From: CAZWLD01 sp964634685
GTDB lineage: Bacteria; Bacillota_I; Bacilli_A; Acholeplasmatales; JAEDCM01
Length of the DNA: 53,637 nucleotides
NCBI GenBank assembly: GCA_964634685.1
Contig: CAZWLD010000013.1
Location: forward strand, 1-53,637
Direction of reading: 5' to 3'
A program made the position numbers and the translations under genes. The notes below the pieces were generated by a model. That model did no database searches. It was not told the origin of the DNA and saw only the letters and a program-made list of their open reading frames with translations. This document shows positions 8,827 to 16,311 of this stretch, piece by piece. Positions within the stretch are counted from its first letter, which is position 1. Every line of letters starts with the position of its first letter.

Positions 8827-11308
8827 AAAGCATGAAGAAATTGAACGCATTGAACCAGATTTAAATGAAGGATTGTCGACAGAATTAGTTCAAAGACGTG
8901 TTGAAAACGGCTATGTCAATGTGACGGATAAGGGTAGTACAAAAACAATTTGGCAAATTATTTTTTCCAATGTTGTGACGGTATTTAACGCCTTGAATTT
9001 TGCAATTGGTGGTTGGTTGATTTCAATTGGCGAATGGACTCAATGTTTCTTTTTGGTAATCATTACAGCTAACTTATTAATTGGTATTTATCAAGAAATT
9101 AAGGCTAAAAAAATGATTGACCAGCTTTCTTTATTATCGGCACCAACTGCCCGTGTGATGAGAAATGGCAAAGAAGTAGAAATTGAGGTAAAGGATATTG
9201 TAATTGATGATGTTATGATTCTATCCGGGGGAAAGCAAATTTGCGCTGACTGCGTTGTTAGGGATGGAATGCTTGAGGTTAATGAATCTTTACTAACTGG
9301 AGAATCTGATGTTATTATCAAAAACCCAGGCGATCAGCTTTACTCAGGATCCTTTGTTGTTTCAGGAACATGTAAAGCGATTGTTAGTGCTGTTGGTGAT
9401 GATAATTATATTGAGAAGCTAACAGGCGAAGCCAAAAAATATGTTAAGCCGCGTTCTGATTTATTAAAATCGTTGAAAATAATTATTCGAACAGTAGGTG
9501 TCTTAATCTTTATTCTAGGACCAATCTATTTTATTAGAACGTATAAATTTGGTGGTCCTGATGGTGACGGATTACACTATGGAGGACCTGATGGTGCTGT
9601 AGCGACAACCGCCGGAGCAATCATTGGAATGATTCCATCGGGATTGTTCCTATTGACTAGTGTTGCTTTATTTATGAGTGTTATTCGTTTGGCTATGAAT
9701 AAGACCCTAGTTCAGGAATTGTATTGTATTGAGATGCTTGCGCGTGTTGATGTTTTATGCTTGGATAAAACCGGAACGATAACAGATGGTTCTATGACTG
9801 TGCAAGGAATAGTGGAATATAAAAATGAATCAGGATTAGCCATTAGGCAAATCGTATCGGCAATGCTTAATGCTTTAAATGATAACAATTTAACTAGTGA
9901 TGCGCTTGAGGCGAAATTTGGCCGAGAAAAGATTATTAATGCTTCGGTGACTGTTCCCTTCTCAAGTGCTCGAAAATATAGTGCATGTCAATTTGATAAA
10001 TATGGATCCTATTTCTTAGGGGCTCCTGAATTTATCCTAAAGGATCGTTATGATTCTATTGCCTATGATGTTGAAAGGAATGCTAGCCTTGGCTATCGTG
10101 TTTTATTAATTGCCCATACAATGAATCCGATTGTAGATGATTATGCCGAAGGACTTACCCCGGTGGGCTTAATTTTAATTGAGGATACAATAAGGCCAGA
10201 TGCGATTGAGACAATCAAGTATTTTAAAGAAAATAATGTGTCGGTTCGCGTTATTTCTGGTGATAACCCAATCACTGTATCAAAGGTTTCGGAGCGGGCT
10301 GGTATCGAAAATGCTTCAAAATATATTAGTCTTGATGGCTTATCTGATGCAGAGGTAATCAGGGCTGCGAGTGAATATACCGTTTTTGGCCGAGTTAATC
10401 CTAATCAAAAGAAGCTATTAATTCAAACGCTCAAAAGTGAAAAGCATACTGTTGCGATGACTGGTGATGGTGTAAATGATATTTTAGCTTTAAAGGAAGC
10501 AGATTGTAGTATTGCGATGGCGAGTGGAAGTGAAGCAGCTCGTAATGTTTCCCATCTTGTTTTATTGGATTCAAATTTTGCGTCGATGCCAAAGGTTGTA
10601 AATGAGGGACGTCGAGTTATTAATAATGTTCAGCATGTTGCGACGTTATTCTTGACTAAAACATTGTTTTCAACTCTTTTATTAGCCTTAACCTTGATTT
10701 TATCAATGTTTATGTCTAATGTTACATATCCAATTGTACCTAAGCAATTGATGATTATCGATTTCCTAGTTATTGCTGTTCCATCCTTTGTTTTAGCTTT
10801 AGAGCCGAACAATAATATCGTTACTGGAAACTTTTTAAAGAAGGTCTTTAAAACGGCTCTCCCAGGCGCTTTAACCATCGTTATTAGTGCGTTGATTGTA
10901 ATTTTATTAAGTGATTCGATGGGCATTGGAATGATTCCTGTGGGTGTCAATGCGCTTGAGGAAAAATTTATTGGACGTGAGCGTTCAACCATTATCGTTA
11001 TCTCCGCAACATTCACCTGCTTGATGGTTTTATTTAGAGTTTGTAGGCCATTTAATATTTTGCGTGGTGCCTTGTTTGCGCTAATGTTTTCATTATTTGT
11101 AATTGCTTATCTAACAATGTATGACATTTTCCAATTAGCGCCAATTGATCATTTCTTCCAACAAGGAAATATTAATAAGCTTTTATTAATGGCATTCCTT
11201 ATGTCATCATCTTACGCTATGATGATTATCCTTTCGGATGGTGTTGAAATGATTAAGGAAAAAATCAAAGATGTTATTAAATCCTATAAAGAAAAAAATA
11301 CCCTTTAA
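8819..11308 (+). CDS. P-type cation-transporting ATPase (CtpE/Exp7-like)
   Basis: 829-residue P-type ATPase. LLTGESDV is the actuator loop, CLDKTGTITDG carries the phosphorylated Asp, and VAMTGDGVNDILALKEADC is the hinge. Hydrophobic segments occur near residues 45-90 and 220-300 (with GMIPSGLFLLTSVAL in M4), with about six more at the C-terminus. The MIPSGL form of M4 fits the CtpE/Exp7 branch, which has been linked to Ca2+ handling; the ion here is inference. A short external stretch carries GGPDG twice. It overlaps mrnC by 8 nt. In Bacillus no ATPase sits here, so it is an insertion in the conserved cysS-mrnC-rlmB order. Confidence 0.9.
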   Translation: MAKKHEEIERIEPDLNEGLSTELVQRRVENGYVNVTDKGSTKTIWQIIFSNVVTVFNALNFAIGGWLISIGEWTQCFFLVIITANLLIGIYQEIKAKKMIDQLSLLSAPTARVMRNGKEVEIEVKDIVIDDVMILSGGKQICADCVVRDGMLEVNESLLTGESDVIIKNPGDQLYSGSFVVSGTCKAIVSAVGDDNYIEKLTGEAKKYVKPRSDLLKSLKIIIRTVGVLIFILGPIYFIRTYKFGGPDGDGLHYGGPDGAVATTAGAIIGMIPSGLFLLTSVALFMSVIRLAMNKTLVQELYCIEMLARVDVLCLDKTGTITDGSMTVQGIVEYKNESGLAIRQIVSAMLNALNDNNLTSDALEAKFGREKIINASVTVPFSSARKYSACQFDKYGSYFLGAPEFILKDRYDSIAYDVERNASLGYRVLLIAHTMNPIVDDYAEGLTPVGLILIEDTIRPDAIETIKYFKENNVSVRVISGDNPITVSKVSERAGIENASKYISLDGLSDAEVIRAASEYTVFGRVNPNQKKLLIQTLKSEKHTVAMTGDGVNDILALKEADCSIAMASGSEAARNVSHLVLLDSNFASMPKVVNEGRRVINNVQHVATLFLTKTLFSTLLLALTLILSMFMSNVTYPIVPKQLMIIDFLVIAVPSFVLALEPNNNIVTGNFLKKVFKTALPGALTIVISALIVILLSDSMGIGMIPVGVNALEEKFIGRERSTIIVISATFTCLMVLFRVCRPFNILRGALFALMFSLFVIAYLTMYDIFQLAPIDHFFQQGNINKLLLMAFLMSSSYAMMIILSDGVEMIKEKIKDVIKSYKEKNTL

Positions 11309-11317
11309 TTGTTGAAA

Positions 11318-11346
11318 AATCGCTAGATTTTTTCTAGTGATTTTTT
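11318..11346 (+). terminator. Terminator after the P-type ATPase gene
   Basis: AATCGCTAGA pairs with TCTAGTGATT (one mismatch) around a T-loop and is followed by a T-run. It ends the cysS-mrnC-ATPase mRNA. Confidence 0.8.
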
Positions 11347-11369
11347 CATTATTTTAAATGGTTTTATTG

Positions 11370-11375
11370 TATAAT
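11370..11375 (+). promoter_or_regulatory. -10 element of the rlmB-sigma promoter
   Basis: Perfect TATAAT 18 nt before the rlmB start codon, downstream of the preceding terminator. No clear -35. Its position makes a start codon upstream at 11358 implausible. Confidence 0.55.
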
Positions 11376-11393
11376 AGAAAGGAAGGCTTATAT

Positions 11394-12101
11394 ATGGTTA
11401 CAATTTATGGAAAAAATGTTATCAAGGAAGCACTAATGGCTAATCGAAAAATATATGAGGCATTTATTCTTGATTCCTTATTAACAAAGGAAAAAGGCAT
11501 TGTTGACCGAATTAAGGAAAAAAATATTAAAATTACAGTTTTAAATAAAATAGCGATGAACAATAAATTCCAAGGGAATCATCAAGGCTTTGCGGCAAAT
11601 GTTGAGGATTATCAATACAAGGACTTAGCTGATTGCATTGATCAATCAAAAAAGCAATGCTTTATTATTCTTGATGGACTTGAGGATCCACAGAACCTCG
11701 GGGCTATTTTGAGAACGGCTGATGCGACACAAATGGATGGAATAATTATTCCTAAAAATCATTCGGTTTCCTTGAATGGAACGGTCGCAAAGGTATCGGT
11801 TGGCGCAATTGAGCATGTTAATATGATTCAGGTAAATAATCTTGCGCGCACGATTGATGAATTAAAAGAAAAGGGCTTTTGGATTATTGGTACCGATATG
11901 CATGGCGAAAAATCATACATGGATATTGATACGTCGGTTTCCTTAGCTATAATTATTGGTAGTGAGGGCTTTGGAATGTCTCGTTTAGTTCGGGAGAAAT
12001 GTGATTATTTGGTCAATGTTCCAATGCATGGATATGTTAATTCTTTAAATGCTAGCGTAACCGCTGCTTTGCTTATGTATGAGGTGCTTCGAAAGAAATA
12101 G
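11394..12101 (+). CDS. rlmB: 23S rRNA (guanosine-2'-O)-methyltransferase, RlmB/TrmH family
   Basis: 235-residue SPOUT methyltransferase that uses SAM to methylate a ribose in 23S rRNA (G2251 in E. coli). A short N-terminal substrate-binding domain opens MVTIYGKNVIKEAL. The knotted catalytic domain shows LDGLEDPQNLGAILRTAD (motif 1), IIGSEGFGMSRLVRE (motif 2) and VPMHGYVNSLNASVTAALL (motif 3). ATG 11394 has GAAAGGAAGG upstream and lies after the -10 element. Its place before the sigma-like gene and rpmG matches the Bacillus order, except that the yacP gene usually found between is absent. Confidence 0.92.
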   Translation: MVTIYGKNVIKEALMANRKIYEAFILDSLLTKEKGIVDRIKEKNIKITVLNKIAMNNKFQGNHQGFAANVEDYQYKDLADCIDQSKKQCFIILDGLEDPQNLGAILRTADATQMDGIIIPKNHSVSLNGTVAKVSVGAIEHVNMIQVNNLARTIDELKEKGFWIIGTDMHGEKSYMDIDTSVSLAIIIGSEGFGMSRLVREKCDYLVNVPMHGYVNSLNASVTAALLMYEVLRKK

Positions 12102-12110
12102 GAGGAAATT

Positions 12111-12629
12111 TTGAAGTACTATTATAATGATTATGAACTACTATATTTGATTAAAGATAATAATGAGAGAGCTCTCGATATAATGATGGAAAAATATAAG
12201 CCTTTGATTTGGCGAGTTATTTTGAATTTGAGAATTGATCCGTTTTTTCATGATGATTATTTTCAAGAGGGATTAATTTGTCTATATCGTTCCATCTATC
12301 TATTTAATGATCGATATAATAAAACCTTTACGAGGTTCTTTGAATTGGTTTGGCAAAGAAGGGCTTTTACTTTAAAAAATAGTGATAAGCTAATGTATGA
12401 GTATGTGGATAGCTATGATTCTTTTGCCGTTAACTGTTTTGTGTTAGAGGAAATGGTACAGGAATATAAAATCAGTTTAGGATATGACAAATTGAATGAT
12501 ATTGATAAAGAGATATATTCGATGTATTTTGGTGATAATTTTTCAATTGATTATATCGATAAAAAGCTGCATATTGGGAAAAAGAAAATCTATAATTCTA
12601 TCGAAAAAATCAAAAAGACATTCAAATAG
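12111..12629 (+). CDS. Sigma-70-like factor at the sigH position
   Basis: 172 residues. The N-terminal part resembles sigma region 2 (YFQEGLICLYRSIYLFNDRY, then a Trp/Arg-rich FFELVWQRRAF segment). The C-terminal part resembles a region-4 helix-turn-helix (NFSIDYIDKKLHIGKKKIYN). It is shorter and more diverged than Bacillus SigH (about 218 residues), but it occupies the same place between rlmB and rpmG. TTG start at 12111 with AGGAGG upstream, 9 nt after rlmB, so it is in the same operon. Whether it still supports sporulation or competence-type genes, or has another regulon, cannot be told. Confidence 0.75.
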   Translation: MKYYYNDYELLYLIKDNNERALDIMMEKYKPLIWRVILNLRIDPFFHDDYFQEGLICLYRSIYLFNDRYNKTFTRFFELVWQRRAFTLKNSDKLMYEYVDSYDSFAVNCFVLEEMVQEYKISLGYDKLNDIDKEIYSMYFGDNFSIDYIDKKLHIGKKKIYNSIEKIKKTFK

Positions 12630-12651
12630 CCTCTTTGATTATAAATTATAG

Positions 12652-12681
12652 TTGACAAACTTATCTTTTTAATGGTAAAAT
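12652..12681 (+). promoter_or_regulatory. Promoter of rpmG-secE-nusG
   Basis: TTGACA (12652-12657), 18-nt spacer, TAAAAT (12676-12681), 33 nt before the rpmG start. Confidence 0.75.
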
Positions 12682-12714
12682 TTTTTAGTAGCACATATCG
12701 ATTAGGTGATATTT

Positions 12715-12864
12715 ATGAGAGAAAAAATAATTTTAGTATGCGAGGAATGCTTAAGTAGAAATTATACAACAACAAAAAATAAAAATGTTAAGACTGATCG
12801 AATGGTTATTCGAAAGTTTTGTAAAAAATGCAATAAGCATACTGTTCATAAGGAAACAAAATAA
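12715..12864 (+). CDS. rpmG: 50S ribosomal protein bL33 (zinc-ribbon form)
   Basis: 49-residue protein of the large ribosomal subunit beginning MREKIILVCEEC. Two CxxC pairs (C9-x2-C12 and C36-x2-C39) form the zinc ribbon of the C+ type L33. The length is exactly that of Bacillus RpmGB. ATG 12715 is preceded by TTAGGTGAT. It heads the rpmG-secE-nusG unit found in most Bacillota. Confidence 0.93.
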   Translation: MREKIILVCEECLSRNYTTTKNKNVKTDRMVIRKFCKKCNKHTVHKETK

Positions 12865-12877
12865 GGAGGCATTTTAT

Positions 12878-13285
12878 ATGGCTATTAAAGATAAACAAAG
12901 AGTAAGTGAAAATAAGCTAGGAAATGTTATTTCTAACGATTATCGTTGGACAAATATTGTTTTAACTGTTATCGCAACTATTTCAGCGGCATTTTCTGTT
13001 TTGATTATTGTTGGTGAGCTTACAATTAATGACAATGTTCCAGTTATTGGTCAATTCCCTGTAGCGTTCGGATGGGTGTTATTTGCAATTGCAATTTTTG
13101 GACTAGGATTAGTTGTATGGCCATTTGTTAGGTCAGCATTCCCTGAATTCACAAGAATTACATGGGCAGGTAAAAAGGAATATGGTCTTAATTTAGTTCG
13201 TGTTTTCTTTTTCATGATTTTAATGGCTTTAGTATTATTATTCTTTGAATACGTAATTATTAAAATCCAACAAGGATTAATGTAG
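12878..13285 (+). CDS. secE: Preprotein translocase subunit SecE, three-segment form
   Basis: 135 residues. The conserved SecE signature lies near the C-terminus (FPEFTRITWAGKKEYGLNLV, then one membrane segment). Two further hydrophobic segments lie upstream (about residues 24-45 and 58-80). Most Bacillota SecE proteins have ~60 residues and one segment; three segments recall E. coli SecE. SecE clamps SecY in the protein-export channel. I chose ATG 12878 because GGAGG precedes it; a longer in-frame start lies inside rpmG. It is 13 nt after rpmG and 10 nt before nusG. Confidence 0.92.
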   Translation: MAIKDKQRVSENKLGNVISNDYRWTNIVLTVIATISAAFSVLIIVGELTINDNVPVIGQFPVAFGWVLFAIAIFGLGLVVWPFVRSAFPEFTRITWAGKKEYGLNLVRVFFFMILMALVLLFFEYVIIKIQQGLM

Positions 13286-13295
13286 GAGCTTGATT

Positions 13296-13838
13296 ATGGA
13301 AAACAATGCACGTAGATGGTATATAATTCAAACCTATTCAGGATTTGAAAATTCAGTTAAAGAGGATTTAGAGCGCCGTATTGATAGTATGGGCATGACT
13401 GACTATATTTTCCAGGTTTTAATTCCTGAGGAAACAGTTGTTGAGACGAAGGCTGATGGAAGTAAAAAAGAAAAGATTAAAAAAATGTTCCCTGGATATA
13501 TCTTTGTTGAGATGATTGTAACTGATGAATCATGGTTTGTTGTTAGAAATACACCAAAGGTTACCGGCTTCCTTGGTTCAAGTGGTGGAGGAACTAAACC
13601 TGTACCATTACCTCCAGATGAAATTAATTCGTTGTTATTAAAATTAGGTAAAATTGAGAAGCCTGTTCTTGGCTTTGAGGTTGGCGATAAGGTTTCGATT
13701 ATCAACGGTCCATTCACTGGTCAGATTTGCGAAGTATTAGCTTTGGATTTTGATAAAGAAGAGGTTACCGTTTCTGTTGAAATGTTCGGAAGAAGTACTT
13801 CGATGCCATTAGGCTTTAGAGATGTAAAAAAGCAATAA
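13296..13838 (+). CDS. nusG: Transcription termination/antitermination factor NusG
   Basis: 180 residues. The N-terminal NGN domain (RRWYIIQTYSGFENSVKEDL, then KKMFPGYIFVEM and WFVVRNTPKVTGFLG) is followed by a KOW domain (FEVGDKVSIINGPFTGQ). NusG binds the beta-prime clamp of RNA polymerase and controls pausing and coupling to ribosomes. ATG 13296 follows AGGAG at good spacing; a TTG six bases earlier is too close to that site. The gene ends at a shared terminator. Confidence 0.97.
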   Translation: MENNARRWYIIQTYSGFENSVKEDLERRIDSMGMTDYIFQVLIPEETVVETKADGSKKEKIKKMFPGYIFVEMIVTDESWFVVRNTPKVTGFLGSSGGGTKPVPLPPDEINSLLLKLGKIEKPVLGFEVGDKVSIINGPFTGQICEVLALDFDKEEVTVSVEMFGRSTSMPLGFRDVKKQ

Positions 13839-13841
13839 AAA

Positions 13842-13866
13842 AATTCGGATTTATTCCGAATTTTAT
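13842..13866. terminator. Bidirectional terminator between nusG and the HAD phosphatase gene
   Basis: AATTCGGA pairs with TCCGAATT around a 5-nt loop, with an A-run before and a T-run after. It serves both convergent genes and reaches into the stop codon of the phosphatase gene. Confidence 0.85.
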
Positions 13867-14666
13867 TTTTCTAATACAAATTTTGAAATGGCATAGGCTA
13901 CACCAGATTCATTATTACTTTTGGTAATAAATTTGGCGGCCTTTTTTACTTCAGGGAAGGCGTTCTCCATTGCTATACCTAAGCCGGCCTTTTCAACCAT
14001 TCCTAGGTCATTTCCAGCATCACCCATGCAGATGATTTCATCTTGCTTGATATTTAAATATTCACCTAAAGCTAAAACAGCATTACCTTTATCAACCTTT
14101 TTGTTTAAAAATTCAAGAAAGAAGGGAGCGCTTTTGACAACGGTATAGCGGTCATATATTTCTTGAGGTAATTTTTTAATAGCTTCATCAAGAATTTCTG
14201 GTTCATCGATAAACATTACCTTTATCATCTTTTCAGTAACCTTATTGAAGTCAACGATGTGCGTTTCAATATGGTTTAAGGATGCCTCAACCTCTGTATA
14301 TTTAGAATTTTTAGGAGTGATTAAATTTTGATTTTGATCAAAGGCATGAATATTGACATTTAGCTGTAATGATAGATTATATAGATATTTGAAGTCTTCA
14401 TTTTCTAAAAGAGTTTCTGAAATTATTTCATCTGTATCATAATTAATGACTAAAGCTCCATTGAATACAATCAAATATTCATTGATGTTTCCAGTTTTTA
14501 GACTTTCATTGTAGGAAATTATTCCCGCTTTTGGTCTTCCTGTTGATAATACGACATAGCAGCCTTGATTTTTAGCTTCCTTAATAGCTTTTTTATTTTC
14601 TTCAGATATGTTTTTTTGATCATCTAAAAGAGTTCCATCCATATCTAGTGCGATTAATTTATACAT
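13863..14666 (-). CDS. Cof-type HAD-IIB phosphatase
   Basis: 267-residue haloacid-dehalogenase-type phosphatase of the Cof/YidA group, which hydrolyses sugar phosphates and related compounds. LIALDMDGTLLDD holds the nucleophile and acid/base Asp pair, VVLSTGRP the motif-II Thr/Ser, and ICMGDAGNDLGMVEKAG the metal-binding Asp. A C2 cap of ~100 residues lies between. ATG 14666 has GGAGGAAT upstream; an in-frame start 54 nt earlier lacks a ribosome-binding site and overlaps the promoter. Its insertion between nusG and rplK, on the opposite strand, splits the usual operon. The substrate is unknown. Confidence 0.88.
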   Translation of the reverse strand: MYKLIALDMDGTLLDDQKNISEENKKAIKEAKNQGCYVVLSTGRPKAGIISYNESLKTGNINEYLIVFNGALVINYDTDEIISETLLENEDFKYLYNLSLQLNVNIHAFDQNQNLITPKNSKYTEVEASLNHIETHIVDFNKVTEKMIKVMFIDEPEILDEAIKKLPQEIYDRYTVVKSAPFFLEFLNKKVDKGNAVLALGEYLNIKQDEIICMGDAGNDLGMVEKAGLGIAMENAFPEVKKAAKFITKSNNESGVAYAISKFVLEK

Positions 14667-14871
14667 TTTGATTCCTCCAAACCACATTGAATTATACCAA
14701 TTAAATTTCTTTATTGCCATAGATATATGATGTGTAAAGGTTTAATTATTATGCTTATTTAAAAAAGTGTATGGCAAATGTAGAAATTTCATATTAAATA
14801 TATATTTTTGAAATAATTTTTTATAACATAGTTTTTAAAGCTACTTTTTTTGAAAAAAGATTAAATAGCCG
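14667..14871. other. Intergenic region between the HAD phosphatase gene and the rplK promoter
   Basis: Very AT-rich. It holds a minus-strand TATAAT (14696-14691) that fits the phosphatase promoter. I see no coding potential, repeat or clear terminator in the rest. The rplK promoter and leader follow at 14872-14978. Confidence 0.6.
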
Positions 14872-14900
14872 TTGACAAGCCTTAATATTAATGTTAAAAT
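14872..14900 (+). promoter_or_regulatory. Promoter of rplK-rplA
   Basis: TTGACA (14872-14877), 17-nt spacer, TAAAAT (14895-14900). Confidence 0.85.
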
Positions 14901-14926
14901 ATTGTAGCGTTCGGAATGCGCATAGA

Positions 14927-14952
14927 GTGGGAGGATAACATCCAAAGACCAC
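14927..14952 (+). promoter_or_regulatory. Candidate ribosomal protein L1 operator upstream of rplK
   Basis: GTGG at 14927 pairs with CCAC at 14949, and GGAT with ATCC inside, leaving a GA / AAAGA internal loop. The pattern GTGGGAGGAT...AGACCAC imitates the L1-binding helix of 23S rRNA (GUGGGAGG) and recurs upstream of rplA at 15441-15465. L1 repressing its own operon in this way is established; the assignment here is from the motif. Confidence 0.65.
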
Positions 14953-14978
14953 AAATTGAAAAGAAGGAGGATTGTCTC

Positions 14979-15404
14979 GTGGCTAAAGAAGTAGTAAAAA
15001 AGATTAAATTACAAATCAATGCCGGTAAAGCAAACCCAGCTCCACCTATTGGACCAGCTTTAGGTCAAGCTCAAGTTAATATTCCATCTTTCTGTTCTCA
15101 ATTCAATGAAGCAACAAAAGATAAAATCGGGTATATTTTACCAGTTGTAATTTCAGTTTACGATGACCGTTCATTTACTTTTGTTATTAAGACTCCACCA
15201 GCAAGTGACTTATTAAAGAAGGAAGCTGGAATCAAATCAGGGTCTGCTAATAGCAAGAAAAGTAAAGTTGCAACTATTTCTCGCGATCAAGTTCGTAAGA
15301 TTGCAGAAATCAAGATGCCAGATTTAAACGCAAACGATTTAGAAGCAGCTACTAAGATTATTGAAGGTACTGCAAGAAACATGGGAATTGTTGTTGCTGA
15401 CTAA
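14979..15404 (+). CDS. rplK: 50S ribosomal protein uL11
   Basis: 141 residues, the standard length. It begins with VAKEVVKKIKLQI (GTG start), then GKANPAPPIGPALGQAQVNI, the flexible N-terminal lobe that contacts thiostrepton and release or elongation factors. The C-terminal rRNA-binding domain follows (ASDLLKKEAGIKSGS). I chose GTG 14979 because AGAAGGAGG precedes it; a longer frame from 14916 would read through the L1 operator. It is co-transcribed with rplA. Confidence 0.97.
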   Translation: MAKEVVKKIKLQINAGKANPAPPIGPALGQAQVNIPSFCSQFNEATKDKIGYILPVVISVYDDRSFTFVIKTPPASDLLKKEAGIKSGSANSKKSKVATISRDQVRKIAEIKMPDLNANDLEAATKIIEGTARNMGIVVAD

Positions 15405-15440
15405 CACAATTCTTGAGGGTTGTTATATACAACCTAAATT

Positions 15441-15465
15441 GTGGGAGGATATCCCGCTAGACCAC
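15441..15465 (+). promoter_or_regulatory. Second candidate L1 operator, upstream of rplA
   Basis: GTGG (15441-15444) pairs with CCAC (15462-15465) around GAGGATATCCCGCTAGA. It repeats the rplK-leader motif, with GTGGGAGGAT and AGACCAC in common. The first three bases look like a GTG start codon in frame with rplA, but the hairpin and the AGGAGG-preceded ATG at 15483 argue against that start. Confidence 0.7.
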
Positions 15466-15482
15466 ATTTTAGGAGGAAAATT

Positions 15483-16175
15483 ATGAAACGAGGAAAGAAA
15501 TACGCCGAAGCTGCAAAACTCGTTGATCGCACAAAGAAGTATCCTGTTCTTGAAGCTGTTGACTTAGCTAAAAAGACTTCATACGCTAAATTTGATGCAT
15601 CAATCGAAGCTGCATTCCGCTTAAATCTTGACCCACGTAAGGCTGAACAAAATTTACGTGGCGCTATCGTATTGCCTCACGGAACAGGTAAAACTTTACG
15701 TGTATGTGTTATTGCTAAAGGCGCTAAGGCTCAAGCTGCAGTAGAAGCAGGTGCAGATTATGTTGGAGACAGCGAATTAATTCAAAAAATCCAAAAAGAA
15801 AACTGGTTTGATTTTGATGTTATGGTAGCTACTCCAGATATGATGGCTGAATTAGGACGTTTAGGACGTATCTTAGGACCTAAAGGTTTAATGCCAAACC
15901 CTAAAACAGGAACAGTAACTATGGATGTTGCTAAGGCTGTTAAGGAAATCAAAAATGGTAAAATCGAATACCGTGTTGACAAATTCGGTAACATTCATTT
16001 ACCAATTGGTAAAGCATCTTTTGATTCAGTTAAACTTCAAGAAAATTTAAAGACAATTTATGATGTATTAACAAAGGCTAAGCCTACAACTGTAAAGGGT
16101 GTTTTTGTTAAGAATATCACAGTTGTTGCCTCAATGGGACCTGGTATCAAGGTTGACGAGACAACATTACAATAA
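15483..16175 (+). CDS. rplA: 50S ribosomal protein uL1
   Basis: 230 residues, the usual length. It forms the L1 stalk that helps deacylated tRNA leave the ribosome, and it represses its own operon by binding mRNA. Recognisable segments are MKRGKKYAEAAKLVD at the start, RGAIVLPHGTGKTLRVCVI, and the signature LGRILGPKGLMPNPKTGTVT. ATG 15483 has AGGAGG at the right distance. It is the second gene of rplK-rplA, with a candidate L1-binding hairpin just upstream. Confidence 0.97.
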   Translation: MKRGKKYAEAAKLVDRTKKYPVLEAVDLAKKTSYAKFDASIEAAFRLNLDPRKAEQNLRGAIVLPHGTGKTLRVCVIAKGAKAQAAVEAGADYVGDSELIQKIQKENWFDFDVMVATPDMMAELGRLGRILGPKGLMPNPKTGTVTMDVAKAVKEIKNGKIEYRVDKFGNIHLPIGKASFDSVKLQENLKTIYDVLTKAKPTTVKGVFVKNITVVASMGPGIKVDETTLQ

Positions 16176-16186
16176 TTTAAATATTT

Positions 16187-16269
16187 GTCCATAGACAGTA
16201 GGTGCTTATGCTTAATTTCCTACCGAGGAGAGAAATAAATTACGAACCTCTTTTCGCTTGTTCTATGGA
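16187..16269 (+). ncRNA. L10 (rplJ) leader RNA
   Basis: GACAGTAGGTGCTTATGCTT...TTTCCTACCGAGG is the conserved core of the L10 leader, with AGTAGG paired to CCTACC. An outer helix TCCATAGA (16188-16195) / TCTATGGA (16262-16269) closes it. The L10(L12)4 complex binds such leaders to switch off rplJ-rplL. The right arm of the outer helix lies in the loop of the following terminator. Confidence 0.85.
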
Positions 16270-16285
16270 AAAAGAGGTTTTATTT
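16245..16285 (+). terminator. Attenuator terminator of rplJ-rplL
   Basis: A perfect 10-bp stem AACCTCTTTT (16245-16254) / AAAAGAGGTT (16270-16279), then TTATTTATTT. It lies between the L10 leader core and the rplJ ribosome-binding site, as expected for termination controlled by L10 binding. It may also lower read-through from rplKA. Confidence 0.8.
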
Positions 16286-16311
16286 ATTTAAAAACATTAG
16301 GAGGTGCAAAA

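Noticed and set aside
10630..11016. 128-codon antisense frame opposite the P-type ATPase
   Set aside because: No ribosome-binding site and no recognisable protein features.
15441..15482. GTG 15441 as start of rplA
   Set aside because: It lies in a hairpin matching the L1 operator; ATG 15483 has AGGAGG and gives the standard length.
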